Shown here piece by piece: positions 44,946-54,819 of a stretch of 64,000 nt of DNA. Every line of letters starts with the position of its first letter. Position 1 is the first letter of the stretch. The notes beneath the pieces are model-generated. The model was not told where the DNA came from and made no database searches. It was given only the letters and a program-made list of their open reading frames with translations. The DNA comes from Butyricimonas paravirosa (GTDB taxonomy: Bacteria; Bacteroidota; Bacteroidia; Bacteroidales; Marinifilaceae): NCBI RefSeq assembly GCF_032878955.1, contig NZ_CP043839.1, positions 1,984,001 to 2,048,000 on the forward strand. Reading direction: 5' to 3'. The position numbers and the translations under genes were made by a program.

Positions 44946-46385
44946 CTATAAACCGTAATTCTGAGTCAGATTCGGATTAAAATTCGTCGCATTTTGCGGG
45001 AACGGGAACACCCATAGAGGCGAATCGGGAGATAGAGAATACTCTTTCACAACATCCTGTCCATCTTTTGTATATTCGACTTTTCGATGTAAGGTCTCTT
45101 TATAGGCCTCTTCCGTGTTCCAACGTTTCAAATTAATGTAAGTCTTCACTGTGGCAAAATTTTCTGTCCGAGAAATATTTTTCAATAACACAAAAGCATC
45201 CGCCTCCGAAACAGCTTCTTTCGCAACATACTTTCCGGTTAGAATTCTTTTTTCTCGAATAAGATTCAACATATCCATTGCCTCATCAATCTTCCCCTTG
45301 CGAATTTCACATTCTGCCCGAACAAGATACATATCCACTGTCGATAAACCCATACTACTGTAATATACATTGAGACTATACGAACAAGCGATATTCAATC
45401 CATAAAAAGTATTACCCATCACTGGATAGCCTCGCAACCTCACGTCAGTCATAATATAATTTTTAAAAACACTGTTCTCTTCAAACGCCTCCCATAATTC
45501 TGGGGTCCATGCCTCGTAAATCAAACGAGAGGGGGTTTCGAAAAGCTCTTCCTCCAGAGTTAACAATGGACGGGTAAGCTCAATCATACCACTCCCGCTC
45601 ATTGTCTCCGGGGCTAGCAATTGATTATAATCATCGATAGTACTCTTCAGCTTTAATGACTCTCCAGCAGCAGCATAAGCCCCATCGTAATCACGCATAG
45701 ACATCAACACCTTGGCTTTTACCGCATAAGCAAACGGTAACCCGATGCGCATCTTCTCCGGTAATGCAGACAAACTTTCCAACTCAAACGCTGCATCAAG
45801 ATCTTTCAAAATCAGCTCGTAAACGGCTGCCACACTTAATTTTTTGTTGGGTGTCGCTATCGGATCACTTTCCTTACTATATACAATTCCTTCATCATGA
45901 ACCGCTGTTGCCGGATCATAAGCCTTAGCATAAAAATTCACCAACAAATAATGACACCAAGCCCTTAATACCAACGCTTCCGCTTTCAACCGATCTGCAA
46001 CGCCACGATCCCCGGATGCCTCATCGACATTCAACAATACCGGATTAGCTACTTTCCCGATCATCTCGTAAAGTGAAGTATATTTCCGATCCGATTCCGT
46101 CAATGCAACCCTGTCTACGGATTCATCCCAAGTAAAATAAGCATATTTGTTCGTTTTTATCGTCTCGTTTAACAACGCTGGAATGTTCGTCAATTGTACA
46201 TAACAATCATTAACAAAATACGAAGCCTCCGGGGCATACAACGAATAATTATAATTAAGCAATAAATCCAACTCCTCCACCCGATTCAATATATTTTTAC
46301 CCTTGGGATCAATCTCTGTAAAATCAGAACACCCTATCAGGAATAAAACGAGTCCCAACAATATGACGCATATCTTCTTTTCCAT
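44946..46385 (-). CDS. SusD/RagB-family nutrient-binding lipoprotein (operon 2)
   Basis: 479 aa. Lipobox LIGC (Cys19), then SDFTEIDPKGKN. SusD-type helices include KAEALVLRAWCHYLLVNFYAKAY and VDMYLVRAECEIRKGK, and the C-terminal end is WVFPFPQNATNFNPNLTQNYG. It forms the surface lid of the SusC encoded 12 nt upstream. It is clearly different in sequence from the SusD of operons 1 and 3, so the substrate probably differs. Confidence 0.93.
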   Translation of the reverse strand: MEKKICVILLGLVLFLIGCSDFTEIDPKGKNILNRVEELDLLLNYNYSLYAPEASYFVNDCYVQLTNIPALLNETIKTNKYAYFTWDESVDRVALTESDRKYTSLYEMIGKVANPVLLNVDEASGDRGVADRLKAEALVLRAWCHYLLVNFYAKAYDPATAVHDEGIVYSKESDPIATPNKKLSVAAVYELILKDLDAAFELESLSALPEKMRIGLPFAYAVKAKVLMSMRDYDGAYAAAGESLKLKSTIDDYNQLLAPETMSGSGMIELTRPLLTLEEELFETPSRLIYEAWTPELWEAFEENSVFKNYIMTDVRLRGYPVMGNTFYGLNIACSYSLNVYYSSMGLSTVDMYLVRAECEIRKGKIDEAMDMLNLIREKRILTGKYVAKEAVSEADAFVLLKNISRTENFATVKTYINLKRWNTEEAYKETLHRKVEYTKDGQDVVKEYSLSPDSPLWVFPFPQNATNFNPNLTQNYGL

Positions 46386-46396
46386 AAGTTCACGTA

Positions 46397-49300
46397 TTAG
46401 AAGTTAAAATTAAGACCAATAATATAAGAAGTTTGTCGCCGAATAGACTTTGTTTCCGGATCTACTTTCATATCATTTTTTTGCCATAAAGTTCGAGGAT
46501 TATCTATCTGGAACGACAATGCCAAGTGATTTATCCCTAATCGTTTAATAAACTCGTGCGGCAAACTATATCCAAAAACAATGTTTCGCACCTTGATAAA
46601 ATCAGCAGGTTGCACGAAAATATCACTACATTCATTCACCAGGTCTCGTATGACATTGGTCCCGTACTGCCCTATTCCCGGCACATTAGTTTCCGTGTTT
46701 TCAGGAGTCCAACTATCTATATAATAATCGTCAATCGGTCCAAATGGCATTTTATTCACTTCGTAATACTGACGTACTCGCATCTTATGACCGCCATAAT
46801 ACACCATCATAAAATTCAAACTAAACCCTTTATAACGAAAAGTATTCTCCATTCCCAAATTCACTTTCGGTTCAGACTGGCCGCTAAAAATAAGTACATC
46901 GGGACTTTCATTCTCTATATTACCTACCTTACGTCCATCAACAGTGTACCATAGGGGGCGTCCGTTTTCATCCAGTCCAGCATGCTTATAGGAAAACAAA
47001 GCACTTGTCGGATAACCGGTTTTAAAACCGGATTCGGTCAAATCATAAGGAGTCGTGGCTTGAAGTTCCATCGAAGTGATTTTATTTTTATTATAAGCCA
47101 TAGTGATCGACGTCCTCCATCCAAAATCTCCGGGTTTATTTTCACGATACCAGGAATAAGCCAAAGCCAACTCAACCCCGTTATTTTTCATATCGGCAAG
47201 GTTCATATTTAGAGAGGTGAATCCTTTAGATACATCCAATGATTTAGGTGAAAATATATCAGTCCCTTTTTTGTTGTACCAATCCAAAGTCCCGCGTAAC
47301 CGATTATCAAACAGAGAAAAATCAATTCCCAAGTTAAACGTTGCCGTTTTTTCCCATTTCAATTCCGGGTTCGCCGGAGACTCCACAGCCGCAACCGGTT
47401 TCATGGTATAATGATTCACATCTCCCGTGGTGGCCGTCATATAGCTCGTTGCCCCTTGATAAATATTCCCTGTCACCCCGTAAGTTGTCCTAAATTTCAA
47501 ACTGTTCATCCACGTCAACGAATGCAAGAAAGTCTCGTTTGAAAGATTCCAACTGACCCCGACAGACCATAATGGCCTACCCCGGAACTTAGCATTTGCA
47601 CCGAACAAGTCTGCGTAATCCTTGCGAAATGAAGCGAACAGGTTGAAACGGTTGTCATAAGTATACGTGATATTGGCATAGCCTGACGCGTAACGATGGT
47701 ATTCCTCCTGAACCATATCAATAGTAGGTTCAATATATTCCAAATAGGCCCATTCACGTGCCGGATAGCCAGCAACAAAAAATGTCGTGTATTGATAGTT
47801 ACTAAGGTCTGTAAAATTAACATTTGTGGTTGACTGGGTCTGCAATTGATCATCATAACCTAACAACAACCCTTTCGTTCCCTTACTCCTTGTTTCTCGA
47901 AATTCAAAACCAGCCAATAAATCAACAGCATGTTTGTCTGCTACCGTACGCCGAAAATTTAATTGCGTGCGAGCCGTCCAGTAATCCCCACGGGTATCTA
48001 CAGTGGCTAGTTTTCCCCCACTCTCCGGAATCATATATTCATAAGTATAGCTACCTTCCGTACCCTTCTGCAAAGTATAAATATTTCTCAAAAAACGCAT
48101 CGTGTAACTATCCACATCGGAATAACTCGATTCATTCAAACGTTCTGTTTCGTAAATCAACTGTGTATTTATAGACAAACCATCTATTACCTTAAAAATC
48201 AGCTCCCCTTGATAGCGCATATTACGACGATCAGTCGTTGTCTTATCGTGATCTAGCTCCTCTAAATGATTAAAATTCATCGAACGCAAAGCCGGGTTTT
48301 CATCATCCAACGTGTAATAATCATTGAAATCACAAGAATAATAATTATAACTACCATCATCTTTCAGCAACCGATAATAAGAAGGAACATTAAAAGGGTC
48401 TGTCGCATACTTACTATTACTCTTTTTTGCCTTAGCAAGAATCCCGTTTATACCAAAATTAACAGTCAACCATTTTTTCATATCATACGAGCCTCGGTAA
48501 GAAACATTTATTTGATTATCATAAGACTTAATAATTCCGTTATTATCCCGACGTAAATTAAATACAAGACTCGAATTGAAATTCTCCGAACGATTACGAA
48601 TCGCCAAATTATACTGCTGCAAAATACGCATCCGAAGAATTTGATCGGAAAATTCTTTTGCAAAATTATTCTTTTTCAACGACTTCTTTATATCCTCCAA
48701 GTCCTTTTCAGTAATCAAGCCTTTAGCATACTGATAATAAGCATAATTCAACGGGGAAATAGGAGAAAACTGAGAAAGCTTTCCCTCAAAAGTTGCAATC
48801 GGATCCTCTCCCGAATCATTATGGAAAAAATAATAATCATAATACTCGCTCTCCTTATCTACTTGTTGTGCCGGTTCCATGTAAAAATTGTCTGAGTAAT
48901 CCAGATTCCGTTTCTCGTAAACAGTCAGGTTCCCGGAAAAATCGATCTCCGTGACACCGACTTTTTTCGCTTTTTTCGTGGTGATAACAATAATTCCGTT
49001 AGAGGCACGAGCGCCATAAATGGCCGCAGCTGCCGCATCCTTCAAAACAGTAACACTCTCGATGTCATAAGGATTAAGGTCCTCGATCTTCCCCTCTATA
49101 GGTAAGCCATCCACCACCAGCAACGGCGATGTTTCGGCGTACAAGCTACTAGTCCCCCGAATGGTCATCTTACCGTCGTAATTCACCAATCCGGCCACCC
49201 TTCCCTCCAGATTATCCATGATATTCGTTGTGTGGCGTCTGGACAAATCATCCGAAGTCACCGTAGAAGCCGATCCCGTCACCTTTTCTCTGGAAATACT

Positions 49301-49930
49301 CTGGTAGCCCGTCACCACGACTTCCTCGATCTCACTGGCATCATCTTCCAACGTAACCAGCACGTGAGCATTCAATTTAGCGGTAACCTCTTTCGATTCT
49401 TTCCCGATATAACTCACGACAATCACCACGCTGGAATCCCGTAATCCATTAATCGTGAAATTACCGTCCACATCGGTAGCCGCCCCCGTGCTTGTACCTT
49501 TTATCACGACAGTAACCCCGATCAAAGGTTCCCCCCCCTTATCAACCACTCTCCCGGAAACCTTCCCGATTTGTTGCGATGGCTGTTCCCTCCTTTCCGT
49601 GATAATGTAAATGTCATTCTCTCCCCGGTACCACGCCAGCTCTGTTCCCTCCAGCAAAGTATTCAATATTGTCGTGATCTCTTTATTTTCAAACACCGTG
49701 GCTGTACAAGGTATTTTAGAGGCCACATTGGTATTATAAACCAATTGAATATTACTACTTTTCATAATCAGCTGGAACGCCTTATCAAGCGAACCTTTTT
49801 CTATACGGATCGTCAGTCCTTGCGCCATAACCCCCGAAGGGATAAGGATCACAAACAGAAAGACGACACGAACAAACATTTTTCTCCATTTTTGTGGAAA
49901 CTTCCACACGTGATGTAATTTTTTTTTCAT
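46397..49930 (-). CDS. SusC/RagA TonB-dependent outer-membrane transporter (operon 2)
   Basis: 1177 aa from the ATG at 49930 (MKKKLHHVWKF); the longer frame adds seven unlikely residues. Signal peptide; STN domain (LTIRIEKGSLDKAFQLIMKS); CarboxypepD_reg-like domain (GEPLIGVTVVIKGTSTGA); plug (VVTGYQSISREKVTGSAST, LLVVDGLPIEG, VLKDAAAAAIYGARASNG); large barrel ending SYIIGLNFNF. The STN domain pairs with the FecR upstream for signalling. The QSISREKVTGS plug signature differs from the AESFTGS type of SusC 1 and SusC 3. Confidence 0.95.
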   Translation of the reverse strand: MKKKLHHVWKFPQKWRKMFVRVVFLFVILIPSGVMAQGLTIRIEKGSLDKAFQLIMKSSNIQLVYNTNVASKIPCTATVFENKEITTILNTLLEGTELAWYRGENDIYIITERREQPSQQIGKVSGRVVDKGGEPLIGVTVVIKGTSTGAATDVDGNFTINGLRDSSVVIVVSYIGKESKEVTAKLNAHVLVTLEDDASEIEEVVVTGYQSISREKVTGSASTVTSDDLSRRHTTNIMDNLEGRVAGLVNYDGKMTIRGTSSLYAETSPLLVVDGLPIEGKIEDLNPYDIESVTVLKDAAAAAIYGARASNGIIVITTKKAKKVGVTEIDFSGNLTVYEKRNLDYSDNFYMEPAQQVDKESEYYDYYFFHNDSGEDPIATFEGKLSQFSPISPLNYAYYQYAKGLITEKDLEDIKKSLKKNNFAKEFSDQILRMRILQQYNLAIRNRSENFNSSLVFNLRRDNNGIIKSYDNQINVSYRGSYDMKKWLTVNFGINGILAKAKKSNSKYATDPFNVPSYYRLLKDDGSYNYYSCDFNDYYTLDDENPALRSMNFNHLEELDHDKTTTDRRNMRYQGELIFKVIDGLSINTQLIYETERLNESSYSDVDSYTMRFLRNIYTLQKGTEGSYTYEYMIPESGGKLATVDTRGDYWTARTQLNFRRTVADKHAVDLLAGFEFRETRSKGTKGLLLGYDDQLQTQSTTNVNFTDLSNYQYTTFFVAGYPAREWAYLEYIEPTIDMVQEEYHRYASGYANITYTYDNRFNLFASFRKDYADLFGANAKFRGRPLWSVGVSWNLSNETFLHSLTWMNSLKFRTTYGVTGNIYQGATSYMTATTGDVNHYTMKPVAAVESPANPELKWEKTATFNLGIDFSLFDNRLRGTLDWYNKKGTDIFSPKSLDVSKGFTSLNMNLADMKNNGVELALAYSWYRENKPGDFGWRTSITMAYNKNKITSMELQATTPYDLTESGFKTGYPTSALFSYKHAGLDENGRPLWYTVDGRKVGNIENESPDVLIFSGQSEPKVNLGMENTFRYKGFSLNFMMVYYGGHKMRVRQYYEVNKMPFGPIDDYYIDSWTPENTETNVPGIGQYGTNVIRDLVNECSDIFVQPADFIKVRNIVFGYSLPHEFIKRLGINHLALSFQIDNPRTLWQKNDMKVDPETKSIRRQTSYIIGLNFNF

Positions 49931-49943
49931 AATTTTGAATTTT

Positions 49944-50007
49944 AGGTTCAATGATGAACTTGATACAAGATCCGATTCCGGGGTAGCAGCTAGGGATCGG
50001 ATTTTTT
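49944..50007 (+). ncRNA. Candidate cis-antisense sRNA at susC 2
   Basis: TAATTTTG at 49930-49937 (plus strand) overlaps the susC start codon and fits TAnnTTTG. A hairpin with arms 49970-49979 and 49993-50002 is followed by six T (50002-50007). This would give an RNA of about 65 nt antisense to the susC leader. Same arrangement as at susC 1 and susC 3. Confidence 0.5.
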
Positions 50008-50026
50008 ATATCAAAAGTTCAAATAA

Positions 50027-51169
50027 TTATTTTCTCGAAATCGTTATACTCTTTCCTTCTATCTTGAATTTAATATTAGCGACCTCCTCGTATGTGTTCA
50101 ACAAAACCCGTATATCCTGGTAACGGTTTAAGCGCCCAGACAACCGGATGTTCTTAATATCTTCCGTCTCGAAAGAAATATCAAAATCATACCATCGGGA
50201 AAGAGTGTCCATGATCTCACTCAACGGTTGCCCGTTAAAAATGAACATCTTATCAATCCAAGCCGTGTAAAGGGCAGGATCCACTTGCTCCACGGAAAAC
50301 GTCCCGTTCGCCTCATCGTAAACCAACCTCTCGGAAGGTTTCAACTTTATCGATTGTCCTCCTTGGGTCTCGAAACCGATACTTCCTTCGACAAGCACGG
50401 TCGACAATCGGGACTCCTCGTAATCCGTCACGTTAAAACGTGTCCCAAAGACGGTTATATTCCCCCGGGACAACGAAACGACAAAAGGTTGCTCCTTGTT
50501 CTTCACCACGTCAAAAAAAGCCTCTCCTTTCAAGAACACTTGTCGTTTATCCCCGGTAAAAGATGCGGGGAAACGAAGCTCCGAATCCGAATTTAACCAG
50601 ATCTTTGTTCCATCTGCCAGTGCATAATAAAACTCCCCACCGGGTGGCACGGAAAGCGTGTGATAAGCGGATTCATTCTGATCCACGACCTCTTTCCTCA
50701 AACTCTCCTGCAACTCCCCTTCTTTCAATTTATCCGTAATATTCATCGTCCGACCATCAGCAAACGTGAGCACGGCCTCCACCTTCCCGGGAACAATCAT
50801 ATTACACGACAGCACACGCTTTTCCGGAAATAAATCGTGTCCCGTCTGGAGCAATACCCATCCCGTGACAAAAAGTAACAAAATCGCTGCGGCACTTCCC
50901 AACCAAGCACGAAAACGACGTCTTACGGTACGCCTCTCCCGCCGTCCCTTCTCCGTCATAACCCGGACCACCATCTTTTCCCCGTAATCCTCCTGTTCCA
51001 ACGCAAGAATCTCCCGACTTGTTCTCATACTTTTAACCCGTTCGAAAAGAATTTCGTTTTCAGTAGTAGCTTTCGACCACTCTTCAAACTCCCGAGCATC
51101 TTCTCCCGAAAGTTCCTGCCCCAGCACTTTGTCCGCAATGATACGCGATATATGATTCGTTTTATCCAT
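50027..51169 (-). CDS. FecR-family anti-sigma factor (operon 2)
   Basis: 380 aa. Cytoplasmic sigma-binding part, one membrane segment about residues 88-106 (WLGSAAAILLLFVTGWVLL), then a FecR domain (LADGTKIWLNSDSELRFPASF, VFLKGEAFFDVV). The C-terminal DUF4974-type end is FNGQPLSEIMDTLSRWYDFD...IRVLLNTYEEV. Placed between the sigma gene (76 nt upstream) and susC 2 (97 nt downstream). Confidence 0.94.
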   Translation of the reverse strand: MDKTNHISRIIADKVLGQELSGEDAREFEEWSKATTENEILFERVKSMRTSREILALEQEDYGEKMVVRVMTEKGRRERRTVRRRFRAWLGSAAAILLLFVTGWVLLQTGHDLFPEKRVLSCNMIVPGKVEAVLTFADGRTMNITDKLKEGELQESLRKEVVDQNESAYHTLSVPPGGEFYYALADGTKIWLNSDSELRFPASFTGDKRQVFLKGEAFFDVVKNKEQPFVVSLSRGNITVFGTRFNVTDYEESRLSTVLVEGSIGFETQGGQSIKLKPSERLVYDEANGTFSVEQVDPALYTAWIDKMFIFNGQPLSEIMDTLSRWYDFDISFETEDIKNIRLSGRLNRYQDIRVLLNTYEEVANIKFKIEGKSITISRK

Positions 51170-51244
51170 ACTTCAAATTCAAGAGTTTCTAACAAGTAGA
51201 CACTCCTTTCATCAAAAAAGTATGACACGTGAAGCAAAAAAATT

Positions 51245-51817
51245 TCAAAAAATCAGAGAAATGCCACACGCCCCCAACAAGCATACAAAATCCTCCTTGG
51301 ACAGCAACCCGGCCAAACGTTCAATTGCCCGGTATTTTACCGTCTTCACGGTATTTACTGTTATATCAAGATCCTCAGCTATTTCCTTCATACTTTTCCC
51401 CTCTATACTCATCAAAATCACCTGTTGACTTTGAGGGGACAATTTCATAATCGCTTGGGCAATCATATTCGATGCCTCAACCTCGATAATATTTTGCAGG
51501 AAAGTATTTTCATCGGAGATATTCATGTAGCTAGCCTCGTCACGCTCCATATTCTCCGGCATATAATAGTTTTTATTACCTAAAATCGTGTGTTTTACAA
51601 TCGAAAAGAAATAATTCCGGGGAGATTTCACCTCTCCTATTTTCGCCTTATTCGTCCATAACTTGATGTAGGCCTCTTGCAACACATCATCCACCACGTC
51701 CAGATCATGAACATATTTACTTGCAAACGCACGAAACACCGCGGCATTCTCTTTAATAAATGCTCGTAGGTCTTGATCATCCCATTGGGAAATATCAGAA
51801 GGAATATCTTGATGCAT
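51245..51817 (-). CDS. ECF RNA polymerase sigma factor (operon 2)
   Basis: 190 aa. Region 2: FRAFASKYVHDLDVVDDVLQ and EAYIKLWTNKAKI. Region 4: LSPQSQQVILMSIEGKSMKEIAEDLDITVNTVKTV in sequence. It works with the FecR protein and SusC 2 in the usual signalling cascade. Its upstream region (51818-52441) contains long inverted repeats and a terminator belonging to operon 3, listed separately. Confidence 0.93.
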   Translation of the reverse strand: MHQDIPSDISQWDDQDLRAFIKENAAVFRAFASKYVHDLDVVDDVLQEAYIKLWTNKAKIGEVKSPRNYFFSIVKHTILGNKNYYMPENMERDEASYMNISDENTFLQNIIEVEASNMIAQAIMKLSPQSQQVILMSIEGKSMKEIAEDLDITVNTVKTVKYRAIERLAGLLSKEDFVCLLGACGISLIF

Positions 51818-51993
51818 CAGCCTTAATCTATGAAATTATTCGCAAGATAACATTTTTTATCATACAATCGGATAGCACGTGAATAATTTTCAAAACACGA
51901 AAAATACCCTTCCCCAATTTGATAAGCCATGAAGTGTATAAACGAACCCAAATAAAGAAGTAATCTAACCCAAATAATCCCCCTTCCCCAGAG

Positions 51994-52069
51994 CTTATTC
52001 AGAGCTTACTCGTGGCTCACACAACACGCCATGCAGCAGCTCTGAATAAGTTTCGAGGAATCATCGAAA
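51994..52069. repeat. 13-bp perfect inverted repeat plus small hairpin
   Basis: CTTATTCAGAGCT (51994-52006) is perfectly complementary to 52038-52050 around a 31-nt loop. It is directly followed by TTTCGA/TCGAAA (52051-52069). It lies in the 620-base gap between the operon 2 sigma gene and the end of operon 3. No promoter was recognised next to it. Confidence 0.6.
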
Positions 52070-52075
52070 GAGTGG

Positions 52076-52301
52076 GATTATTACCTTCCCATTTCCCTTA
52101 CTTCTCTTTTGGTTCTCCCTGATACCCAAAAATCACAAAATCCATTCACACACATCAGCCCTAGTTATCACACCCTTTAACTAAGGTAATAATCTCCTCC
52201 GTTCCTTTCACTACCCTTTCATCGCCCTTTCATCGCCCTTTCGCAATAGACAAACAAGGCCCGGGCAAGAGGTTTGCAAACAGTATGGGAGATTATTACC
52301 T
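52076..52301. repeat. Three-strand alternative pairing region
   Basis: The strand 52183-52196 (AAGGTAATAATCTC) can pair with 52076-52087 (12 bp) or with 52289-52301 (13 bp), both perfect. Between them are tandem copies of CATCGCCCTTTC (about 52210-52240), and CCCGGGCA occurs at 52260-52267 and 52321-52328. Mutually exclusive pairing of this kind is what attenuators and switches use, but direct/inverted repeat decay is also possible. Confidence 0.5.
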
Positions 52302-52367
52302 AGAAAATACGGTTACATTACCCGGGCAGAACGGTAGCCGTTTCAAGTCATTGTCACAAATAAAAAG

Positions 52368-52392
52368 GTCCCCGTCCAAAAAGGAAGGGGAC
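52368..52392 (-). terminator. Terminator of SusC/D operon 3
   Basis: GTCCCC (52368-52373) pairs with GGGGAC (52387-52392), with TCC/GGA inside around AAAAA. In minus-strand RNA the hairpin is followed by CUUUUU. It lies 50 nt beyond the stop of the PKD-like gene. Confidence 0.8.
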
Positions 52393-52441
52393 ACAACACC
52401 TGTTTCAGCAGAATCCGCCTACTAAACACCCACACGTTCCA

Positions 52442-53965
52442 TTATCTGGTTTTATACGCAATACTCTTCACCTTGCACAGCCCCTCCCACTTCGAGCCTT
52501 TCTCCTCCTTGATCACAATATCATCCACGTCATCAACGATTGCGTATTTCCTGATCTCACCGCCCGTTGATGCCGGTTTCGACGGGTCATAAAGAGCTAT
52601 ATAAAAATAATCACTCGAAGTCTCTACCAAGATATCCGATAAAAACAAGGTAATCTCGTAACCATCAAACGTTTTCAACAGTTCACACTTCTTCCTCGCG
52701 AAATCGTAACCATACAATTTATTCCCCACGGTATAGTAAATCACGGACAACATATTACTTGCCCCGAAAAACTCCGCCTTATCCAAGTCGATCACGTTAT
52801 CCATTTTTACCATTAACTGCTTTATTATACCGAAACTATAGGAAATCCGGTAACTATACAGATAAAAATCACCTCCATCCCTTAATATCGTGTAAGTCGA
52901 ACCCGAACCTTTATGACAATTCAGTGTTGTCACATACTCGTATTCCGGTTTCCAAGAGAAAGGATCCCCCACCCGATCAGACATATCCGCACAGTAGCCA
53001 AGAGGAGTTCCATAACCACTTTGTTGATACACGAAACGCCCATCCCGCTTATTATACAACACGGTAGCATATCCCCGTTCTTTCACGCTATACCCGATTT
53101 TATCCCCCACCGGGAAGAGATCATAATCACCCTTGTAATGATTACTTGGGGATCCAAAGAAACAAGCCTGTTGTCCGGATAACTCCGTATAATACAAATT
53201 ACCATCCACAAGGGCAGCCCGATAATATCCCATAATCTGTACAGCCTCGGTCATCACGCACTCTCCGGCAGCCGATACATCATAAAAAGACCATTTCAAA
53301 TGGGCCCCCTCGATAGGCAACAGGGTTGAAGTACTAAGCCTGTAAGTACCCTTATCCGTTCCGACATGAATATAATTCAATGCAGCGGCAGGACGATAGG
53401 GAGGAACAAAAATGCAAGTCGGCTTACCCCATTCCTGCAAATCAACCTCTTGTAAAATATTCTTCAACAAAGTCGTGTCCTCTCCTCCCGTTGATACCAT
53501 ATCAAGCTGGGTTCGCCCGTCATCTCCTTCCCCCAACACAAGCCATCCCCGCGAAAACAAGGTTGACAATTGCAAACTTAAACTTGAAATCGTGGTTAAT
53601 CCCGTGGACTTATCCTGAATTTTAAAATGAACAACATAGCTCTGGGAAGGCAAAGTAATCGGATAAACCAAATCCTTCTCTTTTCCCAGCGTATATTGTC
53701 CCCCAATAGTCGGATCGCCACCCACGGCCACCCATTCATACTCGTAATTATCGGGATCATGGTTAACTGTCGTTGAAATTTCAGGAAAGACTCGCAACGT
53801 ATCCACGAAAGAATACATACGTAACATCGTGTCTCCAAAAAAGTCATGTTTCACGGTAATCTCGTTAATCGCGCGATAGGAATAATTTCCCTTGTCATCA
53901 TAGCAACTTTCAAACAGGAAAATTCCCAGTAATTCGATCAGAAAAATCTTATACATCATTCTCAT
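52442..53965 (-). CDS. PKD-like family lipoprotein (operon 3)
   Basis: 507 aa. Lipobox FESC (Cys21) followed by the family hallmark YDDKGNYSY. A PKD-like domain (EISTTVNHDPDNYEYEWVAV) is followed by a long beta-rich region. Expected as a surface accessory of the SusC/D importer. Last gene of operon 3. It corresponds in order and architecture to 30706-32292 of operon 1, but there is no FG-GAP/DsbD-alpha gene and no TlpA gene behind it here. Confidence 0.88.
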   Translation of the reverse strand: MRMMYKIFLIELLGIFLFESCYDDKGNYSYRAINEITVKHDFFGDTMLRMYSFVDTLRVFPEISTTVNHDPDNYEYEWVAVGGDPTIGGQYTLGKEKDLVYPITLPSQSYVVHFKIQDKSTGLTTISSLSLQLSTLFSRGWLVLGEGDDGRTQLDMVSTGGEDTTLLKNILQEVDLQEWGKPTCIFVPPYRPAAALNYIHVGTDKGTYRLSTSTLLPIEGAHLKWSFYDVSAAGECVMTEAVQIMGYYRAALVDGNLYYTELSGQQACFFGSPSNHYKGDYDLFPVGDKIGYSVKERGYATVLYNKRDGRFVYQQSGYGTPLGYCADMSDRVGDPFSWKPEYEYVTTLNCHKGSGSTYTILRDGGDFYLYSYRISYSFGIIKQLMVKMDNVIDLDKAEFFGASNMLSVIYYTVGNKLYGYDFARKKCELLKTFDGYEITLFLSDILVETSSDYFYIALYDPSKPASTGGEIRKYAIVDDVDDIVIKEEKGSKWEGLCKVKSIAYKTR

Positions 53966-53986
53966 AACATTTCATTTAAAAATAAA

Positions 53987-54799
53987 TCATATCAGAGGCC
54001 CCATCGTCATCTCGAACTCGTTACCCGCAGCATCTTTATCCATCACCGTACGCCCTGCCGCTTTTTCCTCTTTCAGATAGCGATCAAAATTCTGGGCCAA
54101 TGCTTTCGACCTGTTCTGGTTCATGGTCTTGTAATCTTCAAAATCCTGCATCGTTAAACCAAGTACCACGCATACCAGTTTAAATTTCGTGGGAGAAAAA
54201 GCACCCCAATAATTCGCGGTCCATTGCTTGGGCACAACCACTTGATCATTTATCCCGATCACGTGAACGAGCGGGTTAATTACTTTATCCGTTGAACCAT
54301 ATATGCTTCCGAAAGGAATCCACCTTTTCAACGGCAATTTAAAATCCGCGCTCTCCTCCAGCCGCACGGTCAAGTAAATCACCGTGTCAGGATTTTGCAT
54401 TAATTTTTCCGTCCACACGATCCGACAAGGGACTTCCGCCTGTCTCTCCCCGGCTTTTACCACCTGGCTATTCTCAAACGGCTCGTAATCTTCCCCCGCC
54501 TTTGCCGTCGTGAGGGTATCTACCACCCGAATCGTGAAATAACGGTCGTGATCAACCACGTCCCCGGTAATCCTCACCCGGATCGGTAACACGGTATCCT
54601 TGGCCGTGAACATCGCGAAAGGGATCAAAGTGGTATCCACGTATTCATACTGTTCCGGGTCACCATACCCGGAGGCCGGAGGTTTCTGCATCATAAAATA
54701 AATACCGCTCTCCCCCTCGTATCCCATCATCTCTGTCTCGCAAGCGCACAACCACGTTGCCAGACCAATGATCAATATTACTATATATCTTCGTTTCAT
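53987..54799 (-). CDS. DUF4843 lipoprotein (operon 3)
   Basis: 270 aa. Lipobox LCAC (Cys20). Beta-sandwich-type segments as in DUF4843 (LPIRVRITGDVVDHDRYFTI, AGERQAEVPCRIVWTEKL) and a C-terminal helical part (VPKQWTANYWGAFSPTKFKLV). Surface lipoprotein encoded 20 nt after susD and 21 nt before the PKD-like gene. Function unknown beyond association with the importer. Confidence 0.87.
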   Translation of the reverse strand: MKRRYIVILIIGLATWLCACETEMMGYEGESGIYFMMQKPPASGYGDPEQYEYVDTTLIPFAMFTAKDTVLPIRVRITGDVVDHDRYFTIRVVDTLTTAKAGEDYEPFENSQVVKAGERQAEVPCRIVWTEKLMQNPDTVIYLTVRLEESADFKLPLKRWIPFGSIYGSTDKVINPLVHVIGINDQVVVPKQWTANYWGAFSPTKFKLVCVVLGLTMQDFEDYKTMNQNRSKALAQNFDRYLKEEKAAGRTVMDKDAAGNEFEMTMGPLI

Positions 54800-54819
54800 A
54801 ATCTCATCCGTTTAATTCG

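Noticed and set aside
26000..46000. Polysaccharide utilisation locus with glycoside hydrolases
   Set aside because: SusC/D pairs are present but no glycosidase, lyase or sulfatase gene is seen. The accompanying genes are redox and unknown lipoproteins, so a glycan substrate is not supported.
48960..49060. Plus-strand frames inside susC genes with Ile/Arg-rich products
   Set aside because: All are shadows of the susC reading frames, lacking start signals and family likeness.
52205..52245. Possible CRISPR-like direct repeats (CATCGCCCTTTC)
   Set aside because: Only tandem copies of a short word with no spacers and no cas genes. No CRISPR array was seen anywhere in the window.
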